Source: Dama dama
Lineage: Eukaryota > Chordata > Mammalia > Artiodactyla > Cervidae
DNA: 64,000 bases
Reading direction: 5' to 3'
NCBI RefSeq assembly: GCF_033118175.1
Contig: NC_083711.1
Location: 43,038,001-43,102,000 of the forward strand
This document shows, in pieces, positions 45,241 through 57,601 of the stretch. Under the pieces are notes generated by a model, which was not told where the DNA came from, did not search any database, and was given only the letters and a program-made list of their open reading frames with translations. Every line of letters starts with the position of its first letter. The first letter of the stretch is position 1. The position numbers and the translations under genes are program-made.

Positions 45241-46221
45241 TAAGAATATTAAATACATAACTAGCAAAGAGAGAAAGAAATGATTGGCTATTTTTTTTCT
45301 TCTATCTATTAGAAATACTGGCTAGCTCCTATTCTTCTATGAAGCACACAATATTCTACCTATCATAGCCAAAAGTATCTTTTAGTTCTATGATAAGATA
45401 GAAGTAATTGGGCCAACTGCAAGCATCTTTTCAGGGAATTTACAGTTGACATTTATATTTTCTAAGAAACAGTGTAACTTTCATGTACTTAAGTTTTCTA
45501 CATGGGTCTGTTGCATGCTATTTCAGTTTGCTCTCTTCCCTGTTACCATTTGTGTGCCAAGAAGTGTTTGGCTTTATTCACTTCAGGAATGGAAAGTATA
45601 GAATGTTTTGTTCAAAAGAGCTTTACTTTTAGTCCCAAATCTCCATAATTTCTGGAAAACCTTTTCAGGAATGGGCCTGAGGGGAAAAAGTATCATTCTG
45701 CCTTTCTGCAGCTTTTCTACTTAATCACCAGGTATGTAAATTAGTACTCACAATACTTCTATATTTTGTACACTGTACTGTATTTTTTAAATGATAATGA
45801 TATTGCAACTTTAATGATTCAAGAGCAAAAAATTAACTTAGTTGCTGATGATCATAGATTTTCTCTTCTGGTCTCATGACTAGAGAACAACATAAATGTG
45901 ATTCATTTCTGTAGCCATTATAGTCATCAACTGACATCACCATCAAAAATCGGGACAAAAGGGTCCCTTATTTTTTATTAGAACAATTGTAAGAAAGAAA
46001 AATGTTCAAAGGGAACCTGAACAATAAGTAGATGCTGATTTCCACTATAGGGAGCAAACCTGAGAAAGATCATACACAATGGAGCTGATATATTAGCAAT
46101 ATGTTGCTTCAGGTTGTATATAAATTCAACAGAAAAATTGAATCTGTTTTCACATAGATGTTAGATACTAAAAAGTCAAAAGCAATCCTTAGCAGCTTAA
46201 ATATACCAAGTGAAAATGTAT
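45241..46221. other. No gene seen
   Basis: About 980 bases of AT-rich sequence; nothing recognised. Confidence 0.5.
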
Positions 46222-46418
46222 GTATGTGCATGATCATTTGTATCTGACTCTTTGTGACCCATGGACTGTAGCCCACCAGTTTCCTCTGCCCATGGTTCAA
46301 GAATACGGCCATTTCCTACTTCAGGAAATCTTCCCGACCCAGGGATTGAACCTGCATCTCCTGTGTCTCCTGCATTAGTAGGCAGATTCTTTACCACTGA
46401 GCCACCTGGAAAGCCACA
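46222..46418 (-). mobile_element. Bov-tA SINE, antisense
   Basis: TTTGTATCTGACTCTTTGTG through GACCCAGGGATTGAACCTGC to GAGCCACCTGGAAAGCC. AAAATGT near 46213-46219 and 46419-46425 is a possible short duplication. Confidence 0.9.
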
Positions 46419-46639
46419 AAAATGTGCACTTGCATATAATAGCCATATCTTGATGTAGGTTGTGATGCAAACTCGTATTTGTTCATCTATGTAGAACGTA
46501 ATGCTCTTTATTATCATTATTATCCTTAATTGTTAATGCAATAAAGCACAAACTCTTTAATATTTTTGACTTTCTGTTTGAGAGGTGCACCAATACCCAA
46601 AATAAGGATGGGGGATTCAGCCCTGGAAAGGTGGTGCTG

Positions 46640-47270
46640 GTCTAAAAATGACAGTGTGATATGAATTCAACTATATGGTGTTATAGAAAAGGAAAGTCTC
46701 CAGAAGCAGTAAAAACAATGGTCGCCAGAGAGGGAACAAATATCTGGAATGCAGGGGATTTTTAAGGTAGTGAAACTGTTCTGCAAGAAACTTTAAGGGT
46801 GAGTCCATGACATTATGCATTTTTGAAAACCTATAGAACTGAACCCTAATGTAAACTAAGGACTTCAATTAGTAATAATGTATCAACATTTGTTCATCAG
46901 TTGTAACAAATGTACCACACTAATTTAGGATGATAATGGGGGAAACTGTGCAGCCAGTGGAGAAGATGGGCCATATGAGGATTCTGCTGTTGCTGCTGTG
47001 GCTACGTCATGTTCAGCTCTTTTGTGATGCTATGGACGGTAGCCCGCCAGGCTCTTCTATCCGTTGGATTTCCCAGGCAAGAATACTGGAGTGGGCGATC
47101 ATTTCCTTCTCCAGTGACTCTTCCTTACCTAGGGATTAAACCCACGTCTCCTGCCTTGGTAGGTGGATTTTTTACCACTGAGGCACCTGGGAAGTCCAAT
47201 AACTTTCTGCTTAATTTTTCTGTAAATCTAAAACTGCTTTGAGAAAATCTATTAATTAACTTTAAAAAGT
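46640..47270 (+). repeat. Old L1 3' UTR remnant, split by a SINE
   Basis: CATGACATTATGCATTTTTG, TGAACCCTAATGTAAACTAA and CAGTTGTAACAAATGTACCA are phrases of old L1M 3' UTRs; after the SINE at 46984-47198 the sequence resumes with TCTGTAAATCTAAAACTGC and ends in an A-rich stretch. Confidence 0.65.
46984..47198 (-). mobile_element. Bov-tA SINE, antisense, nested in L1
   Basis: GCTGTTGCTGCTGTGGCTAC (complement of an AGC-type tail) through CCCAGGCAAGAATACTGGAG to GAGGCACCTGGGAAGTCC. It splits the L1 remnant at 46640-47270 and so is younger. Confidence 0.9.
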
Positions 47271-48899
47271 TGTATTCCTCTCAGTTGCAGTAGATGGAAA
47301 CTGCTAAAATGATCTCAAAAAAGAAATACCACAGTCATCTCAGCATCAAAGAATTATAGAGCTAAAAGACACCAAAGAAAAATATCTACTCTAGTCTCAA
47401 AGGTTTCTAAGGAAAGAGATTCTACCACTTTCCAATTCTAGGATTTAATTACTTTCTGAGTCCAGTGAACTACCCTGTGTATTAATAATTCTGTCTTCTC
47501 TGAGGTAGAGAGTGAGTTGATCAATAGCCCCCTTAAATAACCATTTTCTACTAGAGTTTACTTCTTAAGTAAATTACCACTTTACTTTTTTGTCTGGTTC
47601 TGAATAAATGGATCCAACACCTTTAATCTTTTGTTACAAATGCAAGCTATAATGAACTAATAGGAAGCTGGTGAACAAAAATAGTTAATCCATGGCAAGC
47701 CTGTCATTTAAAGTTTACATTTCCAATGTAGAAGCTCTCAAATTCAAAAAGATTGAATGTCTTAAAGAATATACTCAAGTAAAGGAAAAATTCTTTTTAC
47801 TAATATATTGACCTTTACAACTTTGTTCTCACACTGGATTATGTTCACTTTTAAATGTATAAAAATGAATAAAAATTTTGACTCTCCTAAAATTAGTGTG
47901 ACTAAACTCATGTTCAAAACCTAATTTAGTTTACTCCTTTGATGATGTCAATACTGACAACTCTATAATTTTTCAAACAAAATCTCTCTGTTGAAATAAT
48001 CAGATGCCAAATACCCATTCTCAAGAAGAGGTAAAACCATAAAAGATAGTTACATGTTGACACTGATATTTGCTCAAGGGAAGATGTAATAGAGAACCCA
48101 CATTGTATATAGCTCATTTCTGAAATAAGTCTGCAGATGAATTAATATGTTAATGTTTGAACCTTTTAAACTGCCAGTTGTCCATGAAATGATAAATACC
48201 ACTGAAGGCATGGTAATAAAATGTGCAACAAAATTATAAAGGGCATAATTTCTGTGAACATGCGTTCTTTCTGAGTATAATAAATTCTACTCATCATAAC
48301 CACAAGAGAACAAAAGAAATTTTATTTTCTTTTCACAGGAAGAATAAGCACTAGATCCTAGCATATTTCAAATCAATTTTGTATTGTCTAATACACATTA
48401 TTAAGAGCTATTTTATCTCAAAATTATTTTTTGTATTAATTTGTATTTCACTTATTTGGAAATCATGCATTTCTGATTAAAATGATTCATGGAATCAAGA
48501 TAAAGATCAGAATATATTTTTCCTCTATCTTTGTTGTGCTTAAAATTTATACCTCTCTCAATTTGTAGGTGTTAATCATGAGCACATTTTTTTCCTCTCT
48601 TCTTTACTAGAAGACAGCTGTTGATACAAGGTTATGAGATTATGCCACTTTTACATAGTAAATTGAAAACTAGTAGCTTAACTATAAGTCTTCCTTTTGA
48701 TATCTTTTATCCTTTGTTGACAGTAGTTATCAATCACAAGACTGTCTAGAATGTCTTGCTTTATCAGGATGTAAAAAAATCATTATTCCCATATCATGGC
48801 TTCCTATTAATCTAGTTGCAAAGTGTTATGGTATTAATAAAATCTTGTAAAAGGCCCTTCCTTAATGATGTCAGGGAGTGTATGAAGACTGGCTAGTTG
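47271..48899. other. No gene seen
   Basis: About 1.6 kb. The block near 47330-47560 weakly resembles an old mammalian repeat (AGAATTATAGAGCTAAAAGA), not assigned. Nothing else recognised. Confidence 0.45.
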
Positions 48900-50200
48900 A
48901 GGCAAGCTGGGTTCTCTGGGAAGCAGATGACAAGATAAAGTTAGGTGTGTGTGAAAGATTTTATGAGTAACACCTGAAGGAAGGAAGGAAAGGAAGGGAA
49001 GCAGGACTGGATGAGATGGTCATCAGACCTTGTCACTGACTCTGCAAAGTCTTTTTTAACCCAACGTGGAACAAGAGAGAAGGGGTTCCCAATTAGAGAA
49101 GTCCTGTGTGGAGAGGGAATGGCTAGGTTAAAATCAGAATTGCTGTTCAATGAGCACCACCTTAAGCAATCATTGGTTGAATGTCATGCTAATGCAGAAA
49201 GAACTTTGCTTTGAAATCTGAGATGAACATTTTGAATGAGTTAACAGCTAAAAGCCATCAGCTAATCAACACTCATTACAAGCAAGGATCTGTGTGGCTC
49301 ATTTCTTCCACAGTCCACTCTTTGGGCCATGTAGCTTAACCTCTCCACATAGATTCAATGAGCAGCTCATTCAAGCACTGATGAGACTTTTTTCCTGAGG
49401 GAAAACTTGTAATAAGAGGGTCAAAGACCCTCCTGCAGTTGGTCTCGAGACGAACTGACACTCACTACCATCTATAATAAATTTTCCTTGCCAAATTTCT
49501 GTTAATCCTGATAGCTTACCTCACAGAATGATCCAGACCTCATTCCTTAAGATTCTGAACCCTTGGCAGCATTCCTTAAGATTCTGACCCTTTTTGTCAG
49601 AATTGCTGTTCATTCATGGTTATGACTGCTTACCCAATTCATTCAATTATATACTCTGAGATGGTACTTCAGCTACACCTACAACAGGTAATTCAAATGT
49701 TCTACCAGGCTGCTATCTTGAGGAAGGGGAATGTGACTTGTGGATTCCATGTTCATGGGGCTCCTTCCACATGCCTTTTCCACTGTAAAGTAGGCTCCCT
49801 GTTTATTTATGCCCCCAAAATTCCAATTCTACCAGGGCCCAGCAGCATGCCAGTAATTGTATTTTGAACCGTATGCAATTCTCTGCTAGAGTTGACATGG
49901 TTTTAGTCCAGGAACCCAGGGCTCCATCTGTGATTTTTCCAGTGGTACTGTCCATAAAGTCCACGTTGAATATTTTCCACCACTGAAATCTCTAACACAG
50001 TATGGTGTGCTGGATCATATGATCTGAGTTGCAGGACTGCTTGCACTGTAGCATGACCTGGTGCCAGACCTTCTTTGTTCCAGGTCCCACTCAAACTGGC
50101 AGCCTCACATATCATCCTATATCTGGGCCAGAAGAGCATTTCTAGGTGTGGAATATGGTATTTGTAGAATTTTAGAGGCTTTCTGAGCAGTGAGCTTCAG
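48900..50200 (-). repeat. Possible ERV-L/MaLR internal remnant, antisense
   Basis: The block is richer in GC than its flanks. It opens with GGTTCTCTGGGAAGCAGATG, which resembles the end of a MaLR internal region in antisense. A 78-codon minus-strand frame at 49903-50139 contains GLAPGHATVQAVLQLRSYD, which looks eroded but protein-like; I cannot assign it to gag, pro or pol with confidence. No LTRs were found. Confidence 0.35.
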
Positions 50201-50752
50201 TTTTGGTACAAAAGGATGAAAGATATACCAAGGCATCCTTTGTTTAGAAGTGGAGGGATTGGCATGCCCCTGGCTATTGGTCTTCTAATTTTTTTTTTTT
50301 CCTTCTTGCTGAAGTAACAGTTTCCTAATTCATCATGTAGTTTAACTCCCACCTTTAGGAGCTAATGTCATTTAAAATGATCACGTAGACACTTCTTCCT
50401 CATCCTGCCTAATTATTATTATAATGAATCAACATGATATTTTGTGAAAATATCTTTTGGGGATATAGTAAGCGGATAGAGTGTTCAGCCATGGGGCAAA
50501 GCTAATAAATGTTGTAGTACATTCTAAGTGAATGTGGATTGTTCTTGATTTTTTTTCCTGATAAACAAGAAAATTCTAAATCACTGACTGCTTAGTAGGT
50601 TTCGGAGGCTCAATTAATCTGCCTTAGTAACAATACTACATCAGATCTGACAGTTCAGTTGTGATTAAACTGACAATTTAATTGACTCTTCTTTTAATAC
50701 TGACTCTTCATGGTCAATTCAATTTTGGCAGAGTCCAGACTTAAGGGTTAAA
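50201..50752. other. No gene seen
   Basis: About 550 bases. Nothing recognised beyond a T run at about 50289-50300. Confidence 0.5.
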
Positions 50753-51121
50753 ACCACAATGAGCTATCACCTCACACCTGTCAAAATGGCTACCATGAAA
50801 CTGTCTACAAATAACAAATGTTGCTGAGGATGTGGAGAAGAAAAAAAAGAACCCTCACATACTATTGGTGGGAATGTAAATTGGTGCAGCCACTGTAAGA
50901 ACCAGTATGGAGGTTCCTCAAAAAACTAAAAATAGAATACCATATGATCTAAGAATTCAACTCCGTGGTAAATATCTGAAATGAACAAAGGCACTAATTT
51001 GAAAATATATACACATTCACCCCAATGGTCATAGACAAGATATGGAAGTAATCTAAGTGTCCATCAACAGATGAATGGATAAAGAGTGGTTGTAGTGTTT
51101 GTATTGTATTATTATATTGTA

Positions 51122-51358
51122 TTGTTTAGTCACTAAATTGTGTCCAACTCTTTGTGACCCCATGGACTGGAGCATGCCAGGCTTCCCTTTGCTTCACCAT
51201 CTCCCAGAGTTTGCTCAAATTCATGTCCATTGTATCAGTGATGCCATCCAACCATCTCATCCTCTGTCGTACCCATCTCCTCCTGCCTCCAATCTTTCTC
51301 AGCATCAGAGTCTTTTCCAATGAGTCAGCTCTTCACATCAGGTGGCCTAAGTATTGGA
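51122..51358 (-). mobile_element. BovB 3' fragment, antisense, nested in L1
   Basis: TTGTTTAGTCACTAAATTGT start (older BovB tail type), then CATGCCAGGCTTCCC and GTGATGCCATCCAACCATCT, ending CTAAGTATTGGA. Short 5'-truncated copy; the C-terminal BovB residues MEKTLMLRKIGGRRRW can be read on the minus strand. Confidence 0.88.
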
Positions 51359-51384
51359 TATAAACATACATATAATGGAAAATT

Positions 51385-51950
51385 CAGTTCAGTTGCTCAG
51401 TCTTGTCCAACTCTTTGCAACCCCATGCATTGCAGCACACCAGGCCTCCCTGCCCATCACCAACTCCTGAAGTCCACCCAAACTCATATCTATTGAGTTG
51501 GTGATGCCATCCAACCATCTCATCTTCTGTCATCCCCTCTCCTCTTGCCTTCAATCTTTCCCAGAATCAGGGTCTTTTCAAATGAGTAAGTTCTTCACAT
51601 CAGGTGGCCAAAATATTGGAGTTTCAGGTTTAGCATCAGTCCTTCCAATCAACAGTCAGGGCTGATTTCCTTTAGGATGGACTGGTTGGATCTCCTTGCA
51701 GTCCAAGGGACTTTCAAGAGTCTTCTCTAACACCACAGTTCAAAAGCATTAATTCTTTAGTGCTCAACTTTCTTTATAGTCCAACTCTCACATCCATACA
51801 TGGCTACTGGAGAAACCATAACTTTGACTAGATGAAGCTTTGTTGGTAAAGTAATGTCTCTGCTTTTTAATATGCTGTTTAGGTTGGTAATAACTTTTTT
51901 CCCAAGGAGTAAGTGTCTTTTAATTTCATGGCTGCAGTCACCATCTCCAG
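51385..51950 (-). mobile_element. Short BovB copy (ART2-like length), antisense, nested in L1
   Basis: The 3' end is at 51385 (CAGTTCAGTTGCTCAG), the 5' end at CACCATCTCCAG (51939-51950). A 9-bp duplication TGGAAAATT lies at 51376-51384 and 51951-51959. The 5' end coincides with that of 8025-8600. Confidence 0.92.
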
Positions 51951-52439
51951 TGGAAAATTACTCAGCATTAAAAATGAAATTCTGCCATTTGCAACAACAG
52001 GATGGGTGAAGAGGATATTATTCCTAGGGAAATATATCAGAATGAGAAAGACAAATCTATGTGTTATAACTTACATGTGGGATCTAAAATATAGAATAAA
52101 CAAATGAATATAATAAAACAGACTCACAGATGTAGAGATCAAACTAGTGGTTACTAGTGGGAAGAAGAAAGTGGGAAGGGGAAAAATAGGGGTGGGGATT
52201 AAAAGGTAAAAACTATGTATGAAATAAGCTACTGGGATATATTGTACAGCACAGGGAATATAGCCAATATTTTATAATAACTTTGAATGGAGTTTATCTA
52301 TAAAAATGTTGAAGTACTGTGTTGTATACCTAAATTAATTTAATATTATAAATCAACTATACTTCAATTTAAAAAAGAAATATGATAAAAATCAGTCCCC
52401 TTATATTTTTGAAACCTTATGGCATATCATTCATCTCTA

Positions 52440-53160
52440 CTTTTTCTCTGTGGCCTCTTCCCCCAGAAGTGATACTATTCAATCCTAATCATAGAGGCAG
52501 TTTCAGAGGCTTACCCTTGGCCCTCACCACTATTATAGCTTTTACCCCCTTGCCCAAGGATCCAATGTGAACATTACTAAAACTACCAACTGTGTAAATC
52601 CCCCCAAATGCATCTGGGGACCATACAAATGATCAAAGCTTGGATTTATAGACCCAAGTCACCTAGGGTAGGCTGGAATTAGACCAAGACTTCATTTATT
52701 ATTTGACACTCACATGTTCCCCCTCTTACCAGGGGCCATGATATATCTTAAAGTCTGCAAGTATCAATGTCAGCTGAAAACTGTATCCAATATTCTCTGA
52801 AACTCCTCTTAACCCAGGTTATAATCACTGCAGTAAGTGGTCATAGGTAGCCTTCCCTTTGCGGAAGGTCTTGGGGAATCATAACAGTATATGTTGGATA
52901 TGATATTTTGGGTCCTTCCTCTGGGATTCAGATCATCTAACAAGTCAGCATGTTCTGGTCCAGGTTTGAAAACCATCTCAGATTGAGAAACAGTACAAAG
53001 TATTTTAGTTTTTATTGGAGTGATTTAGTTTTTATTGGTACATTTGTTAGCTGCTATTTATTTGACCCCTAGGGACACCATGGCTCTTGAAACATCCCCA
53101 TGGCTCTGTATGTGTTAAGTGCCCTTAGCCAGGGGAGCCTCTCCAATCTGTCTGTGATTA
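52440..53160 (-). repeat. Possible ERV-L/MaLR internal remnant, antisense
   Basis: Contains GGCCCTCACCACTATTATAG, TCTTACCAGGGGCCATGATA and AACTCCTCTTAACCCAGG, which I associate with antisense ERV-L/MaLR internal sequence. No intact frame remains. With 53500-53830, 54040-55200 and the LTR-like block at 55250-55670 it could form one old minus-strand provirus. Confidence 0.35.
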
Positions 53161-53183
53161 TGATCATTACAACCCCCTGATTT

Positions 53184-53495
53184 CTTCCCTGGTGGCTCAG
53201 TTGGTAAAGAATCCTCCTGCCATGCGGGAGGTCCTGGTTTGATTCCTGGTGTTGGGAAGATCTGCTGGAGAAGGGATAGGCTACCCACTCCAGTATTCTT
53301 GGGCTTCCCTGTGGCTCAGCTGGCAAAGAATCTGCCTGCAATGTGGGAGACGTGGGTTTGATCCCTGGGTTGGGAAGATACCCTGGGGAAGGGAAAGGCT
53401 ATCCACTCCAGTATCCTGGCCTGAAGAATTCCATGGACTGTATAGTTTATGGGGTCGCAAAGAGTTGGACACAACTGATAAACTTTCAGTTTCAA
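53184..53495 (+). mobile_element. Bov-A2 dimeric SINE, sense
   Basis: Unit 1: TTCCCTGGTGGCTCAGTTGG .. CCAGTATTCTTGGGC. Unit 2: CTTCCCTGTGGCTCAGCTGG .. TTGGACACAACTGATAAAC, tail CTTTCAGTTTC. Full dimer. Several overlapping frames of 60-90 codons on both strands here are SINE read-through. Confidence 0.94.
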
Positions 53496-53499
53496 CATA

Positions 53500-55200
53500 G
53501 ATACCTGGACCCTGCTTCTTTGGGATCATATCATTGTTCTCATTGCTTTCAGCAAGTCAAGCATGTGACAGCCTGTCTACCATTAGCCCTAACCTGGAGA
53601 GGAGAGCTGTAACTGAAGTTCCTAACTGTCCTGCCATGAAGCATTTTTCCCATGAGTGTGCTTCTGATAGTAGTTGCACTAGAATTGGCACTTACTTACA
53701 CATAGTGCCAACTCTGATAGTAAGTGCCAACTCACAAATCACATTCTGATTTGTGAATGTTGCAATTTGGAGGCCCTGGAATAAAATTCTCTGAATGTTC
53801 TCATAATTCTCTGAGCGACCTCACATAATCTTTGTTGTTTAGTTGCTAGGTTGTGTCTGACTTTTTTGTGACCCCCTGGACTGTAGCTCCACTAGACACT
53901 TCTGTCCATGGGATTTTCCAGGCAAGAACATTAGAGTGGGTTACCATTTTGTTCTCCACAGGATCTCCCCAGCTCAGGAATTGAACCCATGTGACTGGCA
54001 TTGGAAGGCAAATTCTTTACCATTGAGCCACGTTATAAGCCCTTCAAGTGTGCCCACTTTTCTTGACCTTTAATCCCTTTCCCATCTCTGCTGGCAATGT
54101 AGGCATTTTAATCTCCCTCAGTGTGGGCCATTATGTTTTCTAAGTTTCTAGATCCAGCAAACTTGTAGTGTGCCCTGGGGAATCTTGTCAGGGAGTTAAA
54201 TCCTGTTTATTGAGATGGTGCCCTGAGTCAACAAACAGCTTCAGTTCCTTCCACCAGGCTCCCTCACATCCCTGTTTCACCAATAAATGCTTTCTTTTTC
54301 CATAACTAACTTTAGGATCTAGTCTCTCTGCTTTCCCATTAGTCCCAGCATGGCATGGCTGGGTTATGCAACCACTTAACTCTAACTACCAGTTTGCAGG
54401 AGAAAAGGTGGGGGTATGTCCATAAGGTAGCAACTCTGCCTTGTGAGAAACAGTATCTGTATTTTCTTCCTGAAGTAAGTGCCAACTCTAAACAGAGAGA
54501 GGGAGGATATATCAGTTCTTTGTTTCAAGTGGTTTAGAAAAATGTGAGGAGTCAGAGTCTTTGGAGACAGTCACATAGATGTCCTCAAATAATGTGTCAA
54601 AGGCCCAACTTTTCCTAACTTGGGTCCTGACTTTGGCATAACAGACCTACCTCAGCTGTTTCAAAGATCTTTGAAATTCAGCCACTTTGACTAAAATTCT
54701 TATGCCAACCTTCACCTTTTTCTACTTTTCTGCTCTGTGAGATGGAGCATCTTTGTATTCCCAGAGACTCTGGTTCTCAGACTAAGTTTTCAGTTCTTAG
54801 TTCTTGCCTTCAACTTTTTGTCATCTGCCTGTAGGAATAAATGCAACTTAGTGACAACATCCAATGCCTCAGTCCTTATATCTGTTATTTGCATTGTATG
54901 TTTCAAATGTCTGAATCATGGCAAGGACCAGGGTAGTTCTGTCCTCTATCAGGCCAAACCAGCACACCTTCGGTGAATGGTTGAAAGCTGGGACTGCCAC
55001 CCTGTGTCAGGGCAGTGACACTTACCACAAGTCCTATCGTGAATAGGATCTGAGTGATCCATTCTCCTATCTGCCACAACATTTTTAAGGTTAGAATATC
55101 CAGATGCTTTGCTCCTTTCCCCATCTCTCTTCTATAGAATATGTAATGTAAGATTAAAATAGGAGACAAAATTGGAGAACTATTTTTTAAAGCACAGCTA
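53500..55200 (-). repeat. Possible ERV-L internal remnant, antisense (split by a SINE)
   Basis: Sequence on either side of the SINE at 53834-54036 is continuous in character: more GC than the flanks, no poly(A) tails. Minus-strand phrases such as AGGGATTAAAGGTCAAGAAA suggest an ERV-L gag-pol remnant. Heavily broken, so this rests on composition, recalled phrases and the LTR-like neighbour at 55250-55670. Confidence 0.3.
53834..54036 (-). mobile_element. Bov-tA SINE, antisense
   Basis: TTGTTGTTTAGTTGCTAGG through GTGACCCCCTGGACTGTAGC to ACCATTGAGCCACGTTATAAG. Full-length, moderately diverged. Confidence 0.92.
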
Positions 55201-55249
55201 CCATGGTATTATTTTGTTCTTGGCCAGAGTTTAACAAAACAAGCATGCT

Positions 55250-55670
55250 ATATTCGTTTTTACCACTACTTGAATGAATTCCACACATTTAGTGGCTTAA
55301 ATCAACAGAAATTTACTATCTTACAGTTACAGAGGCTCAAAGTCCTAAAATCAAAGAATCTGGAGGGTTATGTTCCTTCTGGAAGTTCTAGGGAAAAGTC
55401 CATTTCCTTGCCTTTTTTTCTTTTATAAGCTTCTGTGAGACAACTGTATTCTTTGGTTCATGGCACCATTTTGCATTTTTAAAGCCAGCAATGGACACTC
55501 CCTCTCTCTCTGCTTCTGTGATCATCTTGCCTTTTTTTTTTTTTTTTTTTTTTAGCATTTCCCCTTTAGCTTCCCTCTTATAAGGACCCTAGTGATTACA
55601 GTGGTTCCACTCAGACAATGCAGGGTAATTTCTCTATCTCCAGATCCTTTCCATATACGACAGAAAGCAT
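55250..55670 (-). repeat. Old ERV-L/MaLR-type LTR remnant, antisense
   Basis: TTTAGTGGCTTAAATCAACAG, ATTTACTATCTTACAGTTAC, TTATAAGGACCCTAGTGATT and CTCAGACAATGCAGGGTAA follow the reverse complement of an old mammalian LTR. A T run at about 55532-55554 interrupts it. Orientation matches the possible internal region to its left. Confidence 0.55.
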
Positions 55671-56498
55671 TTTAAGATATTAACTTGGATATGCTTTTTA
55701 CACCCTTTTTATGACAATTCCCTTTCAGATCCCATTAGAGCGTTCCTATACTCTCATAAGGATAAGGACATAAATAAAACAAAATTTCAGTGTTGAAATT
55801 GGGTTCAGATGCATGTTCTTGAAATCATAGCAGAAGTTGCTGTGACTAAAGTGTTTGAGAAAGAAAGACATTGTTTGTTTTTTCATGTTGATAATTTTAA
55901 TTCTAAAAATTTCAAAGGTCAGCCAGGAATGCCAGGGCTTCATCATGGATCTGGGCACAATAGACTTTGATATCCAAGTACAAGTGGTGATTTCACAAAA
56001 TGAGTAAAACCTCAGTGGATGTGTTCTGATAATCTATCTTTCTGATGCCAGAGCTACATGTAAGGTCCTAGGGTTCTGGATCATATCTGGGAAAGAATTG
56101 AAAGAAAAGAAGAGAGGAGGGTTTCTGCATTGATGCTGTTTTTATGCAATAAGAAAGTAACAGTTTACTGTTGCTAATAAATATAATATAAATAATATAA
56201 ATGTTTGATAATAAATAAAATGATACCATTGAGCAAAACAGGAAGACTTTCTATAGATTTATACAGAAATTTAATTTTTTGTTGAGCTAGATGTACTTTC
56301 TAGCACTGGAACAATTTAATATATTGAAAAATTCTGCAAAGCAGATGTGATTGCTATTTCAGTGATTATTTGATTGAAATTTAGAGAGGTATTGCAGCCA
56401 GTGAATAATGTTGGAAAGCAGCTCTCCATGGTCCTTTTGAATCTCTGCACTTTTTGTGGAGAAACATGGATATTTTTTGTTCCAAACTATCTAATCAA
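55671..56498. other. No gene seen
   Basis: About 830 bases, AT-rich, with an AATA-rich patch near 56176-56220. Nothing recognised. Confidence 0.5.
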
Positions 56499-57273
56499 GG
56501 ATGGCACCACCCTAACGTCAGAAAGCAAAGAGAAACTGAAGAACTTCTTGATGAAGGTGAGAGAGGAGAGTGAAAAAGTTGGCTTAAAACTCAACATTGA
56601 AAAAGCTAAGATCAAGGAATCCAGTTCTATCATTTCATGGAAAATAGATGGGAAAACAATGGAAACAGTGACAGACTTTATTTTCTTGGTCTCCAGAATC
56701 ACTGCAGATGGTGACTGCAGCCATGAAATTAACAGATGCTTACTCCTTGGAAGAAAAGCTATGACAAACCTAGACAGCATGTTAAAAAGCAGAGACACTG
56801 TTTTGCTGACAAAGGTTCATACAGTCAAAGCTATGGTTTTTCTAATAGTCATGTATAGATGTGAGAGTTGGACCATAAAGAAAGCTGATCACCGAAGAAC
56901 TGATGCTTTTGAACTGTGGTGTTGGAAAAGACTCTTGAGAGTCCTTTGTACAACAAGGAGATCAAACCAGTCAATCCTGAAGGAAATAAACCCTGAGTGT
57001 TCATTGGAAAGACTGCTGTTGAAGCTAAAACTCCAATACTTTGGCCACCTGATGGCAAGAGTCAACTCACTGGAGAAGACCCTGATGCTGGGAAAGACTG
57101 AAGGCAGGAGGAGAAGGGGGTGACACAGGGTGAGATGGTTGGATGGCATCACCGACTCAAAGGACATGAGTTTAAGCAAACTCTAGGAGACTGTGAAGGA
57201 CAAGGAAGCCTGATGTGCTATCGTTCATGGGATAGCAAAGGGTCAGACATGCCTGAGCAACTGAACAATAGTA
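56499..57273 (+). mobile_element. BovB 3' fragment, sense, with 249-codon open frame
   Basis: Starts just at the RT active site (ATGGCACCACCCTAACG; the YADD region is cut and reads DGTTLT) and runs to CTGAGCAACTGAACAATAG. The frame 56374-57123 is the longest in the window; its first ~40 codons are flanking sequence. The rest is the BovB C-terminal half: LNIEKAKIKESSSIISW, RTDAFELWCWKRLLRVL, LQYFGHLMARVNSLEKTL, ending in GRRRRG. It lacks the endonuclease and the catalytic aspartates, so the open frame is a relic. No clear target-site duplication. Confidence 0.92.
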
Positions 57274-57585
57274 AAAGTCTATTCAAGGACATTGGTATAG
57301 CAAACAGCATTGGAAGATAGAAATAGCATCATCTTCTTCCAGAGCAAAAGATTTGTTTTCAGAATAGGAAAATTATGATAATGTCTCTGTACCGGGAAAA
57401 TTTTGGGCAGGTTGACACCAACAACTCATAAGATAGGGACTTCCTAAGCTCTGAGTTCCTCACTATGATGTGAACCTGCTGTGTATATAGCATCTATTTG
57501 TACCTCTCAGCATGGCACTCTGGGCCTAGGGTCAAGAGGAACACATGTGCACATGAAGTTCATGATGCCTTCTGTGCTTTGTAAT
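57274..57585. other. No gene seen
   Basis: About 310 bases between BovB and L1. Nothing recognised. Confidence 0.5.
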
Positions 57586-57601
57586 AAAAAGTTCTCTGTC
57601 T

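Larger units (their letters stand above)
50753..52380 (+). mobile_element. Old L1 3' region, host of two BovB insertions
   Basis: The end of ORF2 begins at ATGAGCTATCACCTCACACC and continues TGGTGGGAATGTAAATTGG and CATCAACAGATGAATGGATA. After two BovB inserts it resumes with TGGAAAATTACTCAGCATTA and CATTTGCAACAACAGGATGG, then 3' UTR (ATATTGTACAGCACAGGGAA) to an A-rich end near 52380. An older mammalian subfamily than the ruminant L1 copies elsewhere in the window. Confidence 0.88.

Noticed and set aside
49903..50139. Functional gene from the minus-strand frame
   Set aside because: Short, no start context, lies in a probable ERV remnant; function not assignable.
56374..57123. 249-codon open frame as a gene
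   Set aside because: From about residue 45 on it is the BovB C-terminal half, lacking endonuclease and RT catalytic residues; the start lies in flanking sequence.
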